From NCBI GenBank assembly GCA_964619535.1, contig CAZUEX010000002.1, positions 62,001-126,000 on the forward strand: a stretch of 64,000 bases of DNA. The letters are read 5' to 3'. The notes beneath the pieces are model-generated. The model saw nothing but the letters and a program-made list of their open reading frames with translations. It was not told where the DNA came from and ran no database searches. This document shows, piece by piece, positions 43,978-53,254 of this stretch (position 1 is its first letter; each line of letters opens with the position of its first letter). The position numbers and the translations under genes were made by a program. This DNA is from Leptonema sp964619535 (GTDB lineage: Bacteria > Spirochaetota > Leptospiria > Leptospirales > Leptonemataceae).

Positions 43978-45065
43978 ACCCTGAAAAAGGAGTAACCGTT
44001 CGTGAGCTTCTTACCCGTTCTGAGCTGCGGCTGACCTTGTCGGCCGGGGAATCGGGACTGGATCGACGTCTCACCTGTATCGATGTAAACCGGCCTGGTC
44101 TTGCCCTGGCCGGTTTTTATCGCAATTTTGCCGAGGATCGTATCCAGATCATTGGCAAGGGAGAATATGCCTACATCGCCGACTGTCAGGCATCCGAGCA
44201 GCAACAGATGGGGGTTGGTTTTCTCAGCTTTGCCATCCCCGCTGTAGTTTTTACGCACGGCCATCAGCCGCCTGCCTGTTTTGTTGAAACGGCCAGGCAA
44301 ACGGGCGTTCCCCTTTTAAGTACACCACTTACAACACACGATTTTATTGTCTTTTATACCCGGTTCATCACCGAAGCCCTGGCGCAGTCAACCAAGCAGC
44401 ATGGTGTTCTGCTGGACGTTTATGGGATTGGCATACTCCTGCAGGGTTCGAGCGGTATCGGCAAATCCGAAACGGCTCTTGAGCTGATCGAGCGTGGCCA
44501 TCGTCTGGTAGCAGATGACATGGTAGAGCTGCGCTGTCTGGCTGACAGCTATGTGATGGGTTATACGAACCCGATCATTGAGCATAACATGGAGCTTCGC
44601 GGCATTGGCATTATCGACGTGAAGGAGCTCTTCGGGGCTGGCTCGGTCAGGCGTGAGATCCGGCTGGATATGGTGATTCAGCTTGAAGAATGGGATGTTA
44701 CACAGGAATACGAACGGCTCGGTCTGGAAGAGCGAACGATTGACATACTGGGCGTTGACGTTCCCTATATCGTCTTACCCGTACGGCCAGGTCGTAACAT
44801 ACCGATTCTCATTGAAACGGCAGCCATGAATCACCGTTTGAAATCGATGGGTATTCATGCCGGTCGCAACCTGTCCGAGCGCATACAGAAAGAGATTCAG
44901 CGAAAGCAGGATGATGTTGATGCAACCGCTGAAAGGAAGCGCCAGGCCATCGAGGCGGCCGAGGCTGCACCGCCGGTTACCCACAAACCTGCCGAAAACG
45001 ATAGCAATAAAGAAAAGCAGAAACGTCCGTTGCCGAAATCTCGGCCTTTGAGTCCACCGGTTTAG
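43974..45065 (+). CDS. hprK: HPr kinase/phosphorylase
   Basis: Phosphorylates and dephosphorylates Ser46 of HPr. The N-terminal domain (about 1-135) is followed by the catalytic domain with Walker A GSSGIGKSE at 158-166, VADDMVEL and the signature MELRGIGIIDVKELFG. At 363 aa it is longer than the usual 310-330: after the family's last helix (RNLSERIQKEIQRKQ) there is a tail of roughly 55 residues rich in Ala, Pro and Lys. It lies directly before ptsH, its substrate gene. Confidence 0.96.
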   Translation: MNPEKGVTVRELLTRSELRLTLSAGESGLDRRLTCIDVNRPGLALAGFYRNFAEDRIQIIGKGEYAYIADCQASEQQQMGVGFLSFAIPAVVFTHGHQPPACFVETARQTGVPLLSTPLTTHDFIVFYTRFITEALAQSTKQHGVLLDVYGIGILLQGSSGIGKSETALELIERGHRLVADDMVELRCLADSYVMGYTNPIIEHNMELRGIGIIDVKELFGAGSVRREIRLDMVIQLEEWDVTQEYERLGLEERTIDILGVDVPYIVLPVRPGRNIPILIETAAMNHRLKSMGIHAGRNLSERIQKEIQRKQDDVDATAERKRQAIEAAEAAPPVTHKPAENDSNKEKQKRPLPKSRPLSPPV

Positions 45066-45067
45066 CC

Positions 45068-45328
45068 ATGATAGAGAAGACGATCGTTTTGCAGATGGAG
45101 CAGGGCATGCATGCCAGACCTGCATCGGTTTTTGTTCGTGAAGCCGGGCGTTTTCGGTCCGATGTCTATCTGACCTCTGATGGTGTTACGGTGAATGGAA
45201 AGAGCATCATGGGGATTCTGATGCTTGCTCTTGGCCCTGGAACGACCATACAGCTGCAGGTGGATGGCGAAGACGAAGAAGAAGCGATGGAAGCCTTGAT
45301 AGGAGTGTTGGGCGGCAATGTCAAATGA
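45068..45328 (+). CDS. ptsH: Phosphocarrier protein HPr
   Basis: 86-aa HPr with both regulatory sites at canonical positions: His15 in MHARPA (the enzyme I site) and Ser46 in GKSIMGIL (the HprK site). No enzyme I or EII gene is in the window, so it may serve a regulatory, non-transport role with HprK. It overlaps the downstream kinase gene by 11 bases. Confidence 0.96.
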   Translation: MIEKTIVLQMEQGMHARPASVFVREAGRFRSDVYLTSDGVTVNGKSIMGILMLALGPGTTIQLQVDGEDEEEAMEALIGVLGGNVK

Positions 45329-47135
45329 GGGATCCAGACCGGATCGCTGGGAGAAGGAAGAATCGCGCATTCTGCTTCGCGATGTGTTCTATGTGATTCT
45401 GGTGCTCTGGATCAGCGTTTTTGTCGCGGAAAGCTTCTTTCTGAACGAACAGTCCACAACGTTCGACCGGATCTTCGGTTACATCATTGTCTTTATTCCG
45501 CTTGGTACTCTGAATTTCCTGCTACATTATCTCTACAGGAACCGGCGGATCAAAAGAACCGGTAAGCTGCGATCCAGCCTGCGTTATCGCCTGATTCTGG
45601 CCTTTCTGATCGTATCGATTATTCCTTCGCTTCCCATATTCCTTCTTACTTCGAGTCGTGTGGAATCCGTAATCGGTGTGTTCTTTGACCTGGATTTTCG
45701 CGGAGCGATGGATTCAGCCGACCGTATGATGTCGGATTGGGAAAGAGAAGCGTCTTCTCTCTTCTATGAGAGTGTGCGACAGAGACGCTCTGCAATCATG
45801 TCCACCTTTCTCAAGGATTCTGCCGGTGGCTTTGAATCTTCGCTTTTCGATGGGATGATTCAGGGAAAATACGATGCCGTGTATCTTGTCGATGCTGGCT
45901 CTCCCGTGTTGCTTTACGGTCCTTCACTGAAAACAGCAGACCTTGTGCAGGAGCTTGTAGAAAGCGATCTTTCGGGCGATCGCTACGGGCTTGTAACGGT
46001 CGCTTCGCGGCGCTATGCCTTTGTATCGTTACCCGTTCGGTCCGAGCAGCAGCTTGTGCTGGTGAAGCGCCTGTATCCAGGCCGGTCTGCTGATGAGTTG
46101 AAGTACAGGCAGGTGAATCGTCTTTTGAATGTGGATGAGGCACGCTGGGAGCAGGTGATTCCCTACAGCCTGCGATTGAGCCTGGCCATCCTCTATCTGG
46201 GTATGATCATCGCCGACATCATCGTTGCCATTGTTATAGCCAGGCAGATTTCGCATCCCATTGTATCACTTGCTGCAGCGACGCGAGCCGTTACCGAGGG
46301 AAAGCTTGATACGCGAATTGACCTAAGGGCTGAGGGCGAAATAGGAATTCTCATTGATTCGTTTAACAGCATGACGGAAGAGCTGCAGACGCTGCGCAGC
46401 CGGCTGCTGCATAGCCTTCGCGTGGGGGCCTGGCAGGAAGTGGCCCGTCGTCTGGCTCATGAAATCAAGAATCCTCTGACGCCCATTCAGCTGTCTTCGG
46501 AACGTATGCTGCGTAAGCTCGATAAAGGCAACCGGGCCGATCTGGATGCCATCGTTCGAACCGGAGCCAACACCATCATCGAGCAGGTCAATGTTCTGAA
46601 GCATCTGCTGGAAGAATTCTCGAATTTTGCCCGTCTGCCGGCTCCGCGACCGGAGTTGCTGCAGATCGGCCCTCTGATCCATGAATCGGCCGATCTTTTT
46701 CGCAATGTTCCGGGTGTGGAAATCGAGGTGCGGGTGATGAACAACCTGCCAGACGTATGGATCGATAAGACCCTTTTCGTCGGTATGATGAACAACCTGA
46801 TCAAAAATGGGATTGAAGCGGTTTACGAGAAGTTTCCTGATGGTCAGGAATCGCAGCAGAAGCAAGGACGCATCGTCATTTCTGCTGTTCTGCATAGACA
46901 GGCTGGACGTCGTTTTGTACTTTTAAAAGTTGAGGATAATGGCCCCGGAATACCGGAAGACATGCGTGAAAGCATCTTTGAGCCATATTTTTCGACCAAG
47001 GGTGAACACGGGAATGGGCTTGGTCTGGCTCTGGTCGAGCGAGCTGTTCTGGAGCACAATGCCCGCATCTACGTGAACCGCTCCGCTTCCGGTGGGGCGG
47101 AGTTTCGTATCCTGTTCCCTGAAGGAAAGTCCTGA
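45318..47135 (+). CDS. NtrY-like sensor histidine kinase
   Basis: Membrane kinase of 605 aa, probable partner of the response regulator that follows. Two N-terminal helices (about 20-37 and 50-68) and a third near 95-110 precede an extracytoplasmic region (about 115-295). Another helix (RLSLAILYLGMIIADIIVAIV) follows, then HAMP, a HisKA domain with the phospho-acceptor His381 in RRLAHEIKNPLTPIQ, and the ATPase domain with N-box MNNLIKNGIEAV, G1 VEDNGPGIP and G2 HGNGLGLALV. The multi-helix N-terminus plus HAMP matches NtrY-type kinases. The signal is unknown. The stop overlaps the regulator's start. Confidence 0.93.
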   Translation: MSNEGSRPDRWEKEESRILLRDVFYVILVLWISVFVAESFFLNEQSTTFDRIFGYIIVFIPLGTLNFLLHYLYRNRRIKRTGKLRSSLRYRLILAFLIVSIIPSLPIFLLTSSRVESVIGVFFDLDFRGAMDSADRMMSDWEREASSLFYESVRQRRSAIMSTFLKDSAGGFESSLFDGMIQGKYDAVYLVDAGSPVLLYGPSLKTADLVQELVESDLSGDRYGLVTVASRRYAFVSLPVRSEQQLVLVKRLYPGRSADELKYRQVNRLLNVDEARWEQVIPYSLRLSLAILYLGMIIADIIVAIVIARQISHPIVSLAAATRAVTEGKLDTRIDLRAEGEIGILIDSFNSMTEELQTLRSRLLHSLRVGAWQEVARRLAHEIKNPLTPIQLSSERMLRKLDKGNRADLDAIVRTGANTIIEQVNVLKHLLEEFSNFARLPAPRPELLQIGPLIHESADLFRNVPGVEIEVRVMNNLPDVWIDKTLFVGMMNNLIKNGIEAVYEKFPDGQESQQKQGRIVISAVLHRQAGRRFVLLKVEDNGPGIPEDMRESIFEPYFSTKGEHGNGLGLALVERAVLEHNARIYVNRSASGGAEFRILFPEGKS

Positions 47136-48472
47136 TGAAAGTTTACGTAATAGATGATGATCGTTCGATTCGAACCTCTCTGAAAGAGATTCTTGAAGAC
47201 GAGGATTTCGTTGTTGAATTGTTTGCCACGGGCAAAAGCGCAATCAAGGCCCTGGAAAAGGAGCGGCCGGCCCTGATCCTGCTCGACCTCTGGCTTGGTA
47301 AAGAGGATGGCCTTGACGTTCTCGATGAGATTCGGCGGATGTATCCGGCCCTGCCCGTTTTAATGATCTCAGGGCATGGAACGATTGAGCAGGCAGTTGC
47401 AGCCACAAAGAAGGGAGCGGTAGATTTTCTTGAGAAGCCGCTGTCCATCCAGGCCATTCTCGATAAGATTCATTCCGTCCTGCACGTTGAGCCAAATGCC
47501 GGCAAGAAGAAAGAGGTGCAGCTGGATTTTGATGAAATCATCGGCGACTCCGAACAGATTTTACGCGTAAAGCAGGCGATTGCTCAGGCAGCCCGTACCA
47601 ATGCGCGCGTTTTCATCTTTGGCGAGAACGGCACAGGCAAGGAGCTGGTTGCCCGGGCCATCTACCGCAATTCTCTTCGATCCGATAAACCATTTGTTGA
47701 TCTGAACTGTGCTGCTATTCCCGCTGAGCTGATCGAGTCAGAGCTTTTCGGTCATGAAAAAGGCGCCTTTACGGGAGCTGCAGAGCGACGTATCGGTAAG
47801 TTCGAACAGGCCGACGGAGGCACCCTCTTTTTGGACGAGATCTGTGATATGGCCCTGACCATGCAGGCCAAGGTGCTTCGCGTTCTTGAAGAACAGCGCT
47901 TTCAGCGAGTGGGTGGCAATGAATCCATCTCTGTTGACGTAAGGGTGATCGCTGCCACGAACATCGATCCACAGCAGGCCATCCGTGACGGGCGGTTTCG
48001 CGAGGATCTTTACTACAGGCTGAATGTGATTCCGATTAACATGCCAGCCTTGCGGGAACGTCAGAGTGATATTCCCCTGTTGCTGGACCATTTTCTTCGC
48101 GAAGCAGTGCAGGCGAACGGACTGCCGGCGAAGGTTTTTACTCCGGGTGCCATCGACCTTCTGGCCCGTTACGAATGGCCTGGAAACGTTCGTGAGTTGA
48201 AGAATGTGGTGGAACGCCTTGCCATCCTCTCGGAGGGAGAGCAGATTGACGTAAACCAGGTGGCAGACTCTCTATTCCGTCCCGACCAGGATGATCAGTT
48301 CCCTGGCCTGGACCTTCGTTCTGCTCGTCGTGATTTCGAGAGGAAGTACATTATGCAGGCGCTTAAGCAATTCGAGAAGAATATCAGTCGCACGGCTCGT
48401 TTTCTTGGCATGGAGCGCACTCATCTTCATCGCAAACTGAAAACGTTGAAGATCAATCTGGATGAACTCTGA
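47135..48472 (+). CDS. Sigma-54-dependent response regulator (NtrC/NtrX type)
   Basis: Activator for RpoN promoters, 445 aa. The receiver domain has the acidic pocket DDD (7-9), Asp51 in LILLDLW as phosphorylation site, and Lys in FLEKPL. The AAA+ domain carries Walker A GENGTGKE, ESELFGHEKGAFTGA (the sigma-54 contact loop GAFTGA at 210-215), GGTLFLDEI and the R-finger region GRFREDLYYRLNV. It ends in a Fis-type helix-turn-helix (ISRTARFLGMERTHLHRKLK). With the overlapping kinase gene and rpoN 3.5 kb upstream, it forms a full sigma-54 regulatory module. Confidence 0.95.
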   Translation: MKVYVIDDDRSIRTSLKEILEDEDFVVELFATGKSAIKALEKERPALILLDLWLGKEDGLDVLDEIRRMYPALPVLMISGHGTIEQAVAATKKGAVDFLEKPLSIQAILDKIHSVLHVEPNAGKKKEVQLDFDEIIGDSEQILRVKQAIAQAARTNARVFIFGENGTGKELVARAIYRNSLRSDKPFVDLNCAAIPAELIESELFGHEKGAFTGAAERRIGKFEQADGGTLFLDEICDMALTMQAKVLRVLEEQRFQRVGGNESISVDVRVIAATNIDPQQAIRDGRFREDLYYRLNVIPINMPALRERQSDIPLLLDHFLREAVQANGLPAKVFTPGAIDLLARYEWPGNVRELKNVVERLAILSEGEQIDVNQVADSLFRPDQDDQFPGLDLRSARRDFERKYIMQALKQFEKNISRTARFLGMERTHLHRKLKTLKINLDEL

Positions 48473-49521
48473 TGTCATTACGCGAGCAGCTGAAGCGGAC
48501 CGTTCGCGATCTGACGATCGCCCTTGATGACCTGAAACAGGATCCGGCCGCCCGTATCTGTATTGATGGCCCGGCACCGCTGGTCTATATTCCCGATCTT
48601 GCGAAGAAGCCTGAGTTGCCTGTTAAGAAAGAAGAGGCGCCCGTTGTAACACCGAAGAAGGATCTGCCTCCCAATATGACATGCAGGCTCTGTCCGGACC
48701 GCATCTATGCCGTACGGCGTTATCTGATTCCTGGAACGTTGCCGGCTCTTGTGCTCAGGTATAACTATCCGATCGACGAACGGACAACAGCACTGCCGGA
48801 CCGCAGCGATCGTAGCCTTTTTCCGACAGCAGAAGAAGAGGATCTTTTCTCCCGTATGCTGGGCGCTGTTCAGTTGAAAACGTCTGACCTCTATTATCAG
48901 GAGTTTCCGGCCTGCCACTTTGATCCGCGCAGTTTGCCAGAAGAGTTTAACCGCCGTACGGAAAACTGTTTTCTACACCTCAGACAGACAGTAGCGAATG
49001 AAAATATTCGGTTTCTGCTGGTTACAGGGGCCGCTGCCATTTTGATGTTCGGAGATGCGGCGCGGCAACTGGCAGAAAACTCGCAGATTGTAAGCGTTCC
49101 CGTTACCGACGACCTGACACTGCCCTGTCTTGTTGTGCGTTCTCCGGCTGCCCTAATTGCGATGGAGCGGCAACGGCTGCGGGCTGAAAAGACTCTGTTG
49201 AAATTTCCCGAGCATCTGCAACGATATGAAAAGCTGAAATCCAGGCCAGACCGGTACCGGTCGCATATGCAGACCATACTGGCTGGCCTCCCTCCGGCCA
49301 GGCCGCAGGGCGAACGTATTATTGCCAACGTACGCCTGAAGTCGGCTTCGTCGATTCAGACAAAAGGGAAGGGGGATCCGGAAGAGGAACGCCTGCGGGC
49401 AGCTGGCCGCGAAGGGGATGCCCTTCTCTGGAAGCTGCTTCGACTTCGCGAGTCCGAGGTGCGGGTGAAAAAGCAGATTGTGGAATCACTGAAAAAGATG
49501 AAAACACATTTGCAGGCGTAG
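48472..49521 (+). CDS. Uracil-DNA-glycosylase-like protein (family 4 type), catalytic motifs missing
   Basis: No exact family recognised. The layout matches family 4 uracil-DNA glycosylases: four cysteines in the spacing used for the 4Fe-4S cluster (C71-x2-C74, C148 in FPACHFDP, C166 in ENCFLHL), FSRMLGAVQL where UDG4 has LLDRMLAAIGL, and FLLVTGAAAILMFG where it has a V-V-T-L-G-x-x-A strand. The catalytic motifs are not there: GEAPGxxED is replaced by RYNYPIDER (96-104), and the T-x-H-P motif by VRSPAALI (222-229). It may bind nucleic acid without excising uracil. N-terminal (about 1-70) and C-terminal (about 250-349) extensions are charged. It overlaps the response regulator and is followed by priA. 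Confidence 0.6.
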   Translation: MSLREQLKRTVRDLTIALDDLKQDPAARICIDGPAPLVYIPDLAKKPELPVKKEEAPVVTPKKDLPPNMTCRLCPDRIYAVRRYLIPGTLPALVLRYNYPIDERTTALPDRSDRSLFPTAEEEDLFSRMLGAVQLKTSDLYYQEFPACHFDPRSLPEEFNRRTENCFLHLRQTVANENIRFLLVTGAAAILMFGDAARQLAENSQIVSVPVTDDLTLPCLVVRSPAALIAMERQRLRAEKTLLKFPEHLQRYEKLKSRPDRYRSHMQTILAGLPPARPQGERIIANVRLKSASSIQTKGKGDPEEERLRAAGREGDALLWKLLRLRESEVRVKKQIVESLKKMKTHLQA

Positions 49522-49529
49522 GAGCTGCC

Positions 49530-51524
49530 TTGTTTGATCGTTACGTAGATGTCGTTCTGCCGTATCCTCTGGAGCAGAGTTATACATATGTGCTGCCCGA
49601 CGGAATGGAGGTTGGTCCCGGTTTTATGGTGGAGGTGCCCTTCCACAACCGAACGGAACGGGCCGTTGTCGTTGAACGCCATGCCCATCCCCCTGACGTT
49701 GATTTAAAAGAGGTTCTTCAGCCCGTTCTCGACATGCCTGTGGTCAACTCCGAGCAGATTGAACTGGCCCGATGGATGGCCGAGCATTACCTCTGTGCAC
49801 CAGGCGAGGCCCTGTTCAAGATGTTCCCGTCACCGCATCACCTGAGCAGGAAGGCCAGAGAAAACCTTACATCGCCACATCGGCAGGGACAGGCGTCTGA
49901 ATCTCTTGTTTTAAATGAAGAACAGGCTGATGTGTTTTCGGTGCTCTGCGAGGAACTGGATGCCGGCCATCATTCCATTCATCTTCTGCACGGCATAACC
50001 GGTTCAGGGAAGACCGAAGTCTATATTCGCGCATTGCAGCATGCCCTTGAGATTGGACGTTCTGGCATTCTTCTTGTTCCCGAGATTTCATTAACCGTGC
50101 AGACCATCAATCGCCTCCTGAGTACGTTTGGCAATGAACTGGCCCTTCTGCATTCGGGGCGGCGTCCAAAAGAACGCTTTGCAGAGTACATGGATGTACT
50201 GGCAGGCCGAAGGCGCATTGTGGTTGGAACGCGATCTGCCGTTTTTGCTCCGGTTTCGCGGCCCGGTATCATTATCCTGGACGAAGAGCATGATGCCTCA
50301 TATCGGGAGCACAGCAATCCCCGCTACGATGCCCGTCAGATCGCAAGAAAACGCAGTGAAACACAGTCTGCTGTGCTGTTGCTTGGATCAGCGACACCAC
50401 GGGTTGAGATACGTTATGCAGCAGAGCGTTTTGATGTGCGCCGTCATCCGGAAAGCAAGGTGCGCTTTTTCTATCACAGGCTTCTGAACCGAGCCAGGGG
50501 AGGACTGCCTGACGTAAACATTATCGAGCAGCAGGGTGATGCCGGCATCAGTCGCACCCTGTTACTCGAAATAGAAAAGAATTTCGAAAACGGAAAGCAG
50601 ACGGTTCTGCTTCTGAACAGGCGTGGCTATCAGCCATATGTACAGTGTCGCTCCTGTAAGACCGTTGTGGAATGCAAAAGATGTTCTGTGGCGTTAACAC
50701 TGCATCGCGATGGGCGCCTGCTCTGTCATCAGTGTGGCTGGACGGAGCGTGACGTTACGCGGTGCGAGGACTGCGGAGGGCCGCTGAAGAAACAGGGAAC
50801 AGCCGTGCAGAAGATTGAAGAGCATCTGCTTGCTCGTTTTCCGAACATGCGTATTGAACGACTCGATACCGATGCAGCGGCCAAGAAAAGCGTGGAAGAT
50901 GTGCTGGATCGTTTTTTGCAAGGCGAGATCGACCTTCTTACAGGAACACAGATGATTGCAAAGGGCCTGGATTCCCCTGGAGTTACGCTTGTAGGGGTGC
51001 TCCAGGCCGATCGTGGACTGGCCCTTCCCGATTTTCGGGCTCATGAACGGGTCTTTTCGCTTCTCATGCAGGTGGCCGGTCGGGCAGGGCGTGGAGCGCA
51101 TGCCGGGCGGGTATTTTTCGAAGCTATCAATACGGACCACCCCGTGCTTCACCTTGCCCGTGATCAGGACTATGACCGTTTTTTTGCCCGGGAAATTGCA
51201 GAACGTCATGAAAGCGGTTACCCGCCTTTTCGCAGGTTGATTCGAATCCTGATTCGCTCACGCGAAGAGGCCATTGCTGCCAAACGTATCGAAGAGCTGG
51301 CCCTGCTTCTATCTGAGGGACTCGACGAAAAGGACGAGCTGCTTGGACCGGCCCCCGCACCACTTTTAAAACTGCATAACAGCTACCGATATCACCTGAT
51401 CTTGAAAACCACGGCGCCGGAGCGGCTGCGGTCCACTCTGCGCAACCTGCTGCCAGGATTCAAATCCAGGCTGGGAGAGAAGGCCTTTCTTGAGCTGGAG
51501 TTTGATCCGCTCGATATGCTGTAA
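49530..51524 (+). CDS. priA: Primosomal replication helicase PriA
   Basis: 3'-5' helicase that restarts stalled replication forks. Parts of the 664 aa: the DNA-binding N-domain (YVDVVLPYPLEQSYTYVLPD), Walker A GITGSGKTE at about 155-163, LDEEHD, and a zinc-binding insert with paired cysteines (CRSCKTVVECKRC; CHQCGWTERDVTRCEDCGG). Then come helicase motifs V and VI (GTQMIAKGLDSPGVTLVGV and QVAGRAGRG). The TTG start at 49530 has TAGGAG at good spacing. Confidence 0.96.
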   Translation: MFDRYVDVVLPYPLEQSYTYVLPDGMEVGPGFMVEVPFHNRTERAVVVERHAHPPDVDLKEVLQPVLDMPVVNSEQIELARWMAEHYLCAPGEALFKMFPSPHHLSRKARENLTSPHRQGQASESLVLNEEQADVFSVLCEELDAGHHSIHLLHGITGSGKTEVYIRALQHALEIGRSGILLVPEISLTVQTINRLLSTFGNELALLHSGRRPKERFAEYMDVLAGRRRIVVGTRSAVFAPVSRPGIIILDEEHDASYREHSNPRYDARQIARKRSETQSAVLLLGSATPRVEIRYAAERFDVRRHPESKVRFFYHRLLNRARGGLPDVNIIEQQGDAGISRTLLLEIEKNFENGKQTVLLLNRRGYQPYVQCRSCKTVVECKRCSVALTLHRDGRLLCHQCGWTERDVTRCEDCGGPLKKQGTAVQKIEEHLLARFPNMRIERLDTDAAAKKSVEDVLDRFLQGEIDLLTGTQMIAKGLDSPGVTLVGVLQADRGLALPDFRAHERVFSLLMQVAGRAGRGAHAGRVFFEAINTDHPVLHLARDQDYDRFFAREIAERHESGYPPFRRLIRILIRSREEAIAAKRIEELALLLSEGLDEKDELLGPAPAPLLKLHNSYRYHLILKTTAPERLRSTLRNLLPGFKSRLGEKAFLELEFDPLDML

Positions 51525-51560
51525 GGGCCCTCCGTAGCACCGCATAGCACCGGAAGGCCC
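51525..51560. terminator. Possible bidirectional terminator hairpin between priA and ahpF
   Basis: GGGCCCTCCG pairs with CGGAAGGCCC (one mismatch) around a 16-base loop that contains two copies of TAGCACCG with a two-base gap. It lies between convergent priA and ahpF. No long T-run follows, so the assignment is weak. Confidence 0.4.
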
Positions 51561-51589
51561 TTGATTGATTCTGTTCTGCCGGGCAGCTT

Positions 51590-53164
51590 TTACGCTACCT
51601 GGCTGGACGAGGCCGGGGCCGGCTGTTTCAGCAAATACTCGAAGGCAGCCAGCGAAGCCTTCGCACCATCGCCGAGGGCGATCACAATCTGCTTGTAAGG
51701 GGTTGTCGTTGCATCCCCGGCAGCAAAGATTCCCGGAACGGATGTCCGTCCATGGGTATCGACAACGATTTCACCAAAACGGTTTCTTTCGACCAGGCCT
51801 TCTACAAAGGCCGTATTGGGCACAAGACCGATTTGCACGAAAACGCCATCCAGAGCAATATCCTTCTCTTCGCCGCTTGTGCGGTCCTTATAGCGAAGGC
51901 CGGTAACCTTTTCGTTATCGTGCAGAATCTCCGTCACCTGGGCACTTACAATGGCCTCGATGTTCTCGGTTTGTTCCAGTCGTTGCAGCAGGATTTTGTC
52001 GGCGTTCAGGCGATCGGTGAACTCAAAGACCTTTACGGACTTTACAATGCCTGCCAGATCAAGGGCAGCTTCAATACCTGAATTGCCTCCTCCAACAACG
52101 GCAACGTCTCTGTCCTTAAAGAAAGGACCGTCGCAGTGCGGGCAGTAGGCCACACCTTTGCCGAGGAACTCCTTCTCGCCCGGCACATTCAGCTCCTTCC
52201 ACTTTGCTCCCGTTGCCAGGATGATGGTTCGCGAGCGAATGCGTTCCGAGGTATTTAAAACAACGGTTTTGTATTCTTCGCCATTTTCGATATGATCCAC
52301 CCGCAGATGTTCCCGGACGTCAATCTTATGAGCCTGCAATAGCTCTGCCAGGGAGGCGGTTAGCTGCGGTCCCGTGGTCTGTGCCACCGTGATGAGGTTC
52401 TCTATGCCCATCGTATCCTTTACCTGCCCGCCGATGCGGTCTGCTATGACCGTGACGGCCAGGCCCTTGCGTGCGCTGTAAACGGCTGCGGCAACACCTG
52501 CCGGACCTCCACCGACGATGGCCACGTCATAGACGTGTTCGGATTCGCGAATATCGGCATGCGTACCGCGCTTTTCGATCATGCGGTCGATGATCTGAGC
52601 GGCATCGATCTTGCCGCTTGCAAACGGTTCTCCGTTCAGGAAAACTGCAGGCACACCCTGAACACCGTGTTTTTCGACGAACTCCGGAAAAAGGGCTCCA
52701 TCGATCATTTCATGGCTGATGCCTTCATTTACAAGTGCCAGGGAGTTCAGCGTCTGCACCACATCCGGGCAGTTATGACAGGAAAGAGAGACCACGGTTT
52801 GAAAATGCATTGTGCCCTGCACACCGCGCACAAGCTCCTGCAGGCCTTCATCAAGTCGGATAGGAGATCCGCCTGCCTGTAGCAATGCCAGGACCAGCGA
52901 GCTGAACTCATGTCCTCCGGGGATGCCACTGAAGCGGATACCCGTTGGCTTTCCTTCTGACAGCACATCGAACGAGATCGGCGAGACGCCGTCGTCTGTC
53001 TTTTCTGTCACTTCAATCTTATCGCTTAATTCCGCTACCGCTGAAAGCATCTGTTTCAGTTCGTCGCGGCTATCATGCTGGCCGCTGTAAAGCTGCAGCT
53101 GTACCGCCTTTGTTATGCGGGTAAAATACTCCTGCAGCTGGGCCTTCATTTCTTCATCAAACAT
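51590..53164 (-). CDS. ahpF: Alkyl hydroperoxide reductase subunit F
   Basis: NADH-dependent flavoprotein that re-reduces AhpC. The N-terminal double-thioredoxin domain carries C129-H-N-C132, the same numbering as in Salmonella and E. coli AhpF. The FAD site is VAIVGGGPAGVAAAVYSARKG shortened to IVGGGPAGVAAA. The second redox pair is C341-P-H-C344 (YCPHCDGPFF), then the NAD site VVGGGNSGIEAAL and GIFAAGDAT. It has 524 aa and a full AGGAGG ribosome-binding site. It lies 90 bases downstream of ahpC, with a strong hairpin between them. Confidence 0.97.
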   Translation of the reverse strand: MFDEEMKAQLQEYFTRITKAVQLQLYSGQHDSRDELKQMLSAVAELSDKIEVTEKTDDGVSPISFDVLSEGKPTGIRFSGIPGGHEFSSLVLALLQAGGSPIRLDEGLQELVRGVQGTMHFQTVVSLSCHNCPDVVQTLNSLALVNEGISHEMIDGALFPEFVEKHGVQGVPAVFLNGEPFASGKIDAAQIIDRMIEKRGTHADIRESEHVYDVAIVGGGPAGVAAAVYSARKGLAVTVIADRIGGQVKDTMGIENLITVAQTTGPQLTASLAELLQAHKIDVREHLRVDHIENGEEYKTVVLNTSERIRSRTIILATGAKWKELNVPGEKEFLGKGVAYCPHCDGPFFKDRDVAVVGGGNSGIEAALDLAGIVKSVKVFEFTDRLNADKILLQRLEQTENIEAIVSAQVTEILHDNEKVTGLRYKDRTSGEEKDIALDGVFVQIGLVPNTAFVEGLVERNRFGEIVVDTHGRTSVPGIFAAGDATTTPYKQIVIALGDGAKASLAAFEYLLKQPAPASSSQVA

Positions 53165-53221
53165 TGTAAACCTCCTGGAACATCGACCCTTGATACGGTC
53201 CTGTCCCTGTCAGAGAAGATG

Positions 53222-53248
53222 AGCTCTGCAGTGAAGCACTGCAGAGCT
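53222..53248. other. Perfect 12-bp inverted repeat between ahpC and ahpF
   Basis: AGCTCTGCAGTG (53222-53233) and CACTGCAGAGCT (53237-53248) pair perfectly around a 3-base loop. In the ahpC-ahpF transcript the hairpin falls just after the ahpC stop and has no following U-run, so mRNA stabilisation or partial termination is likelier than full termination. Confidence 0.7.
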
Positions 53249-53254
53249 TTTCTG

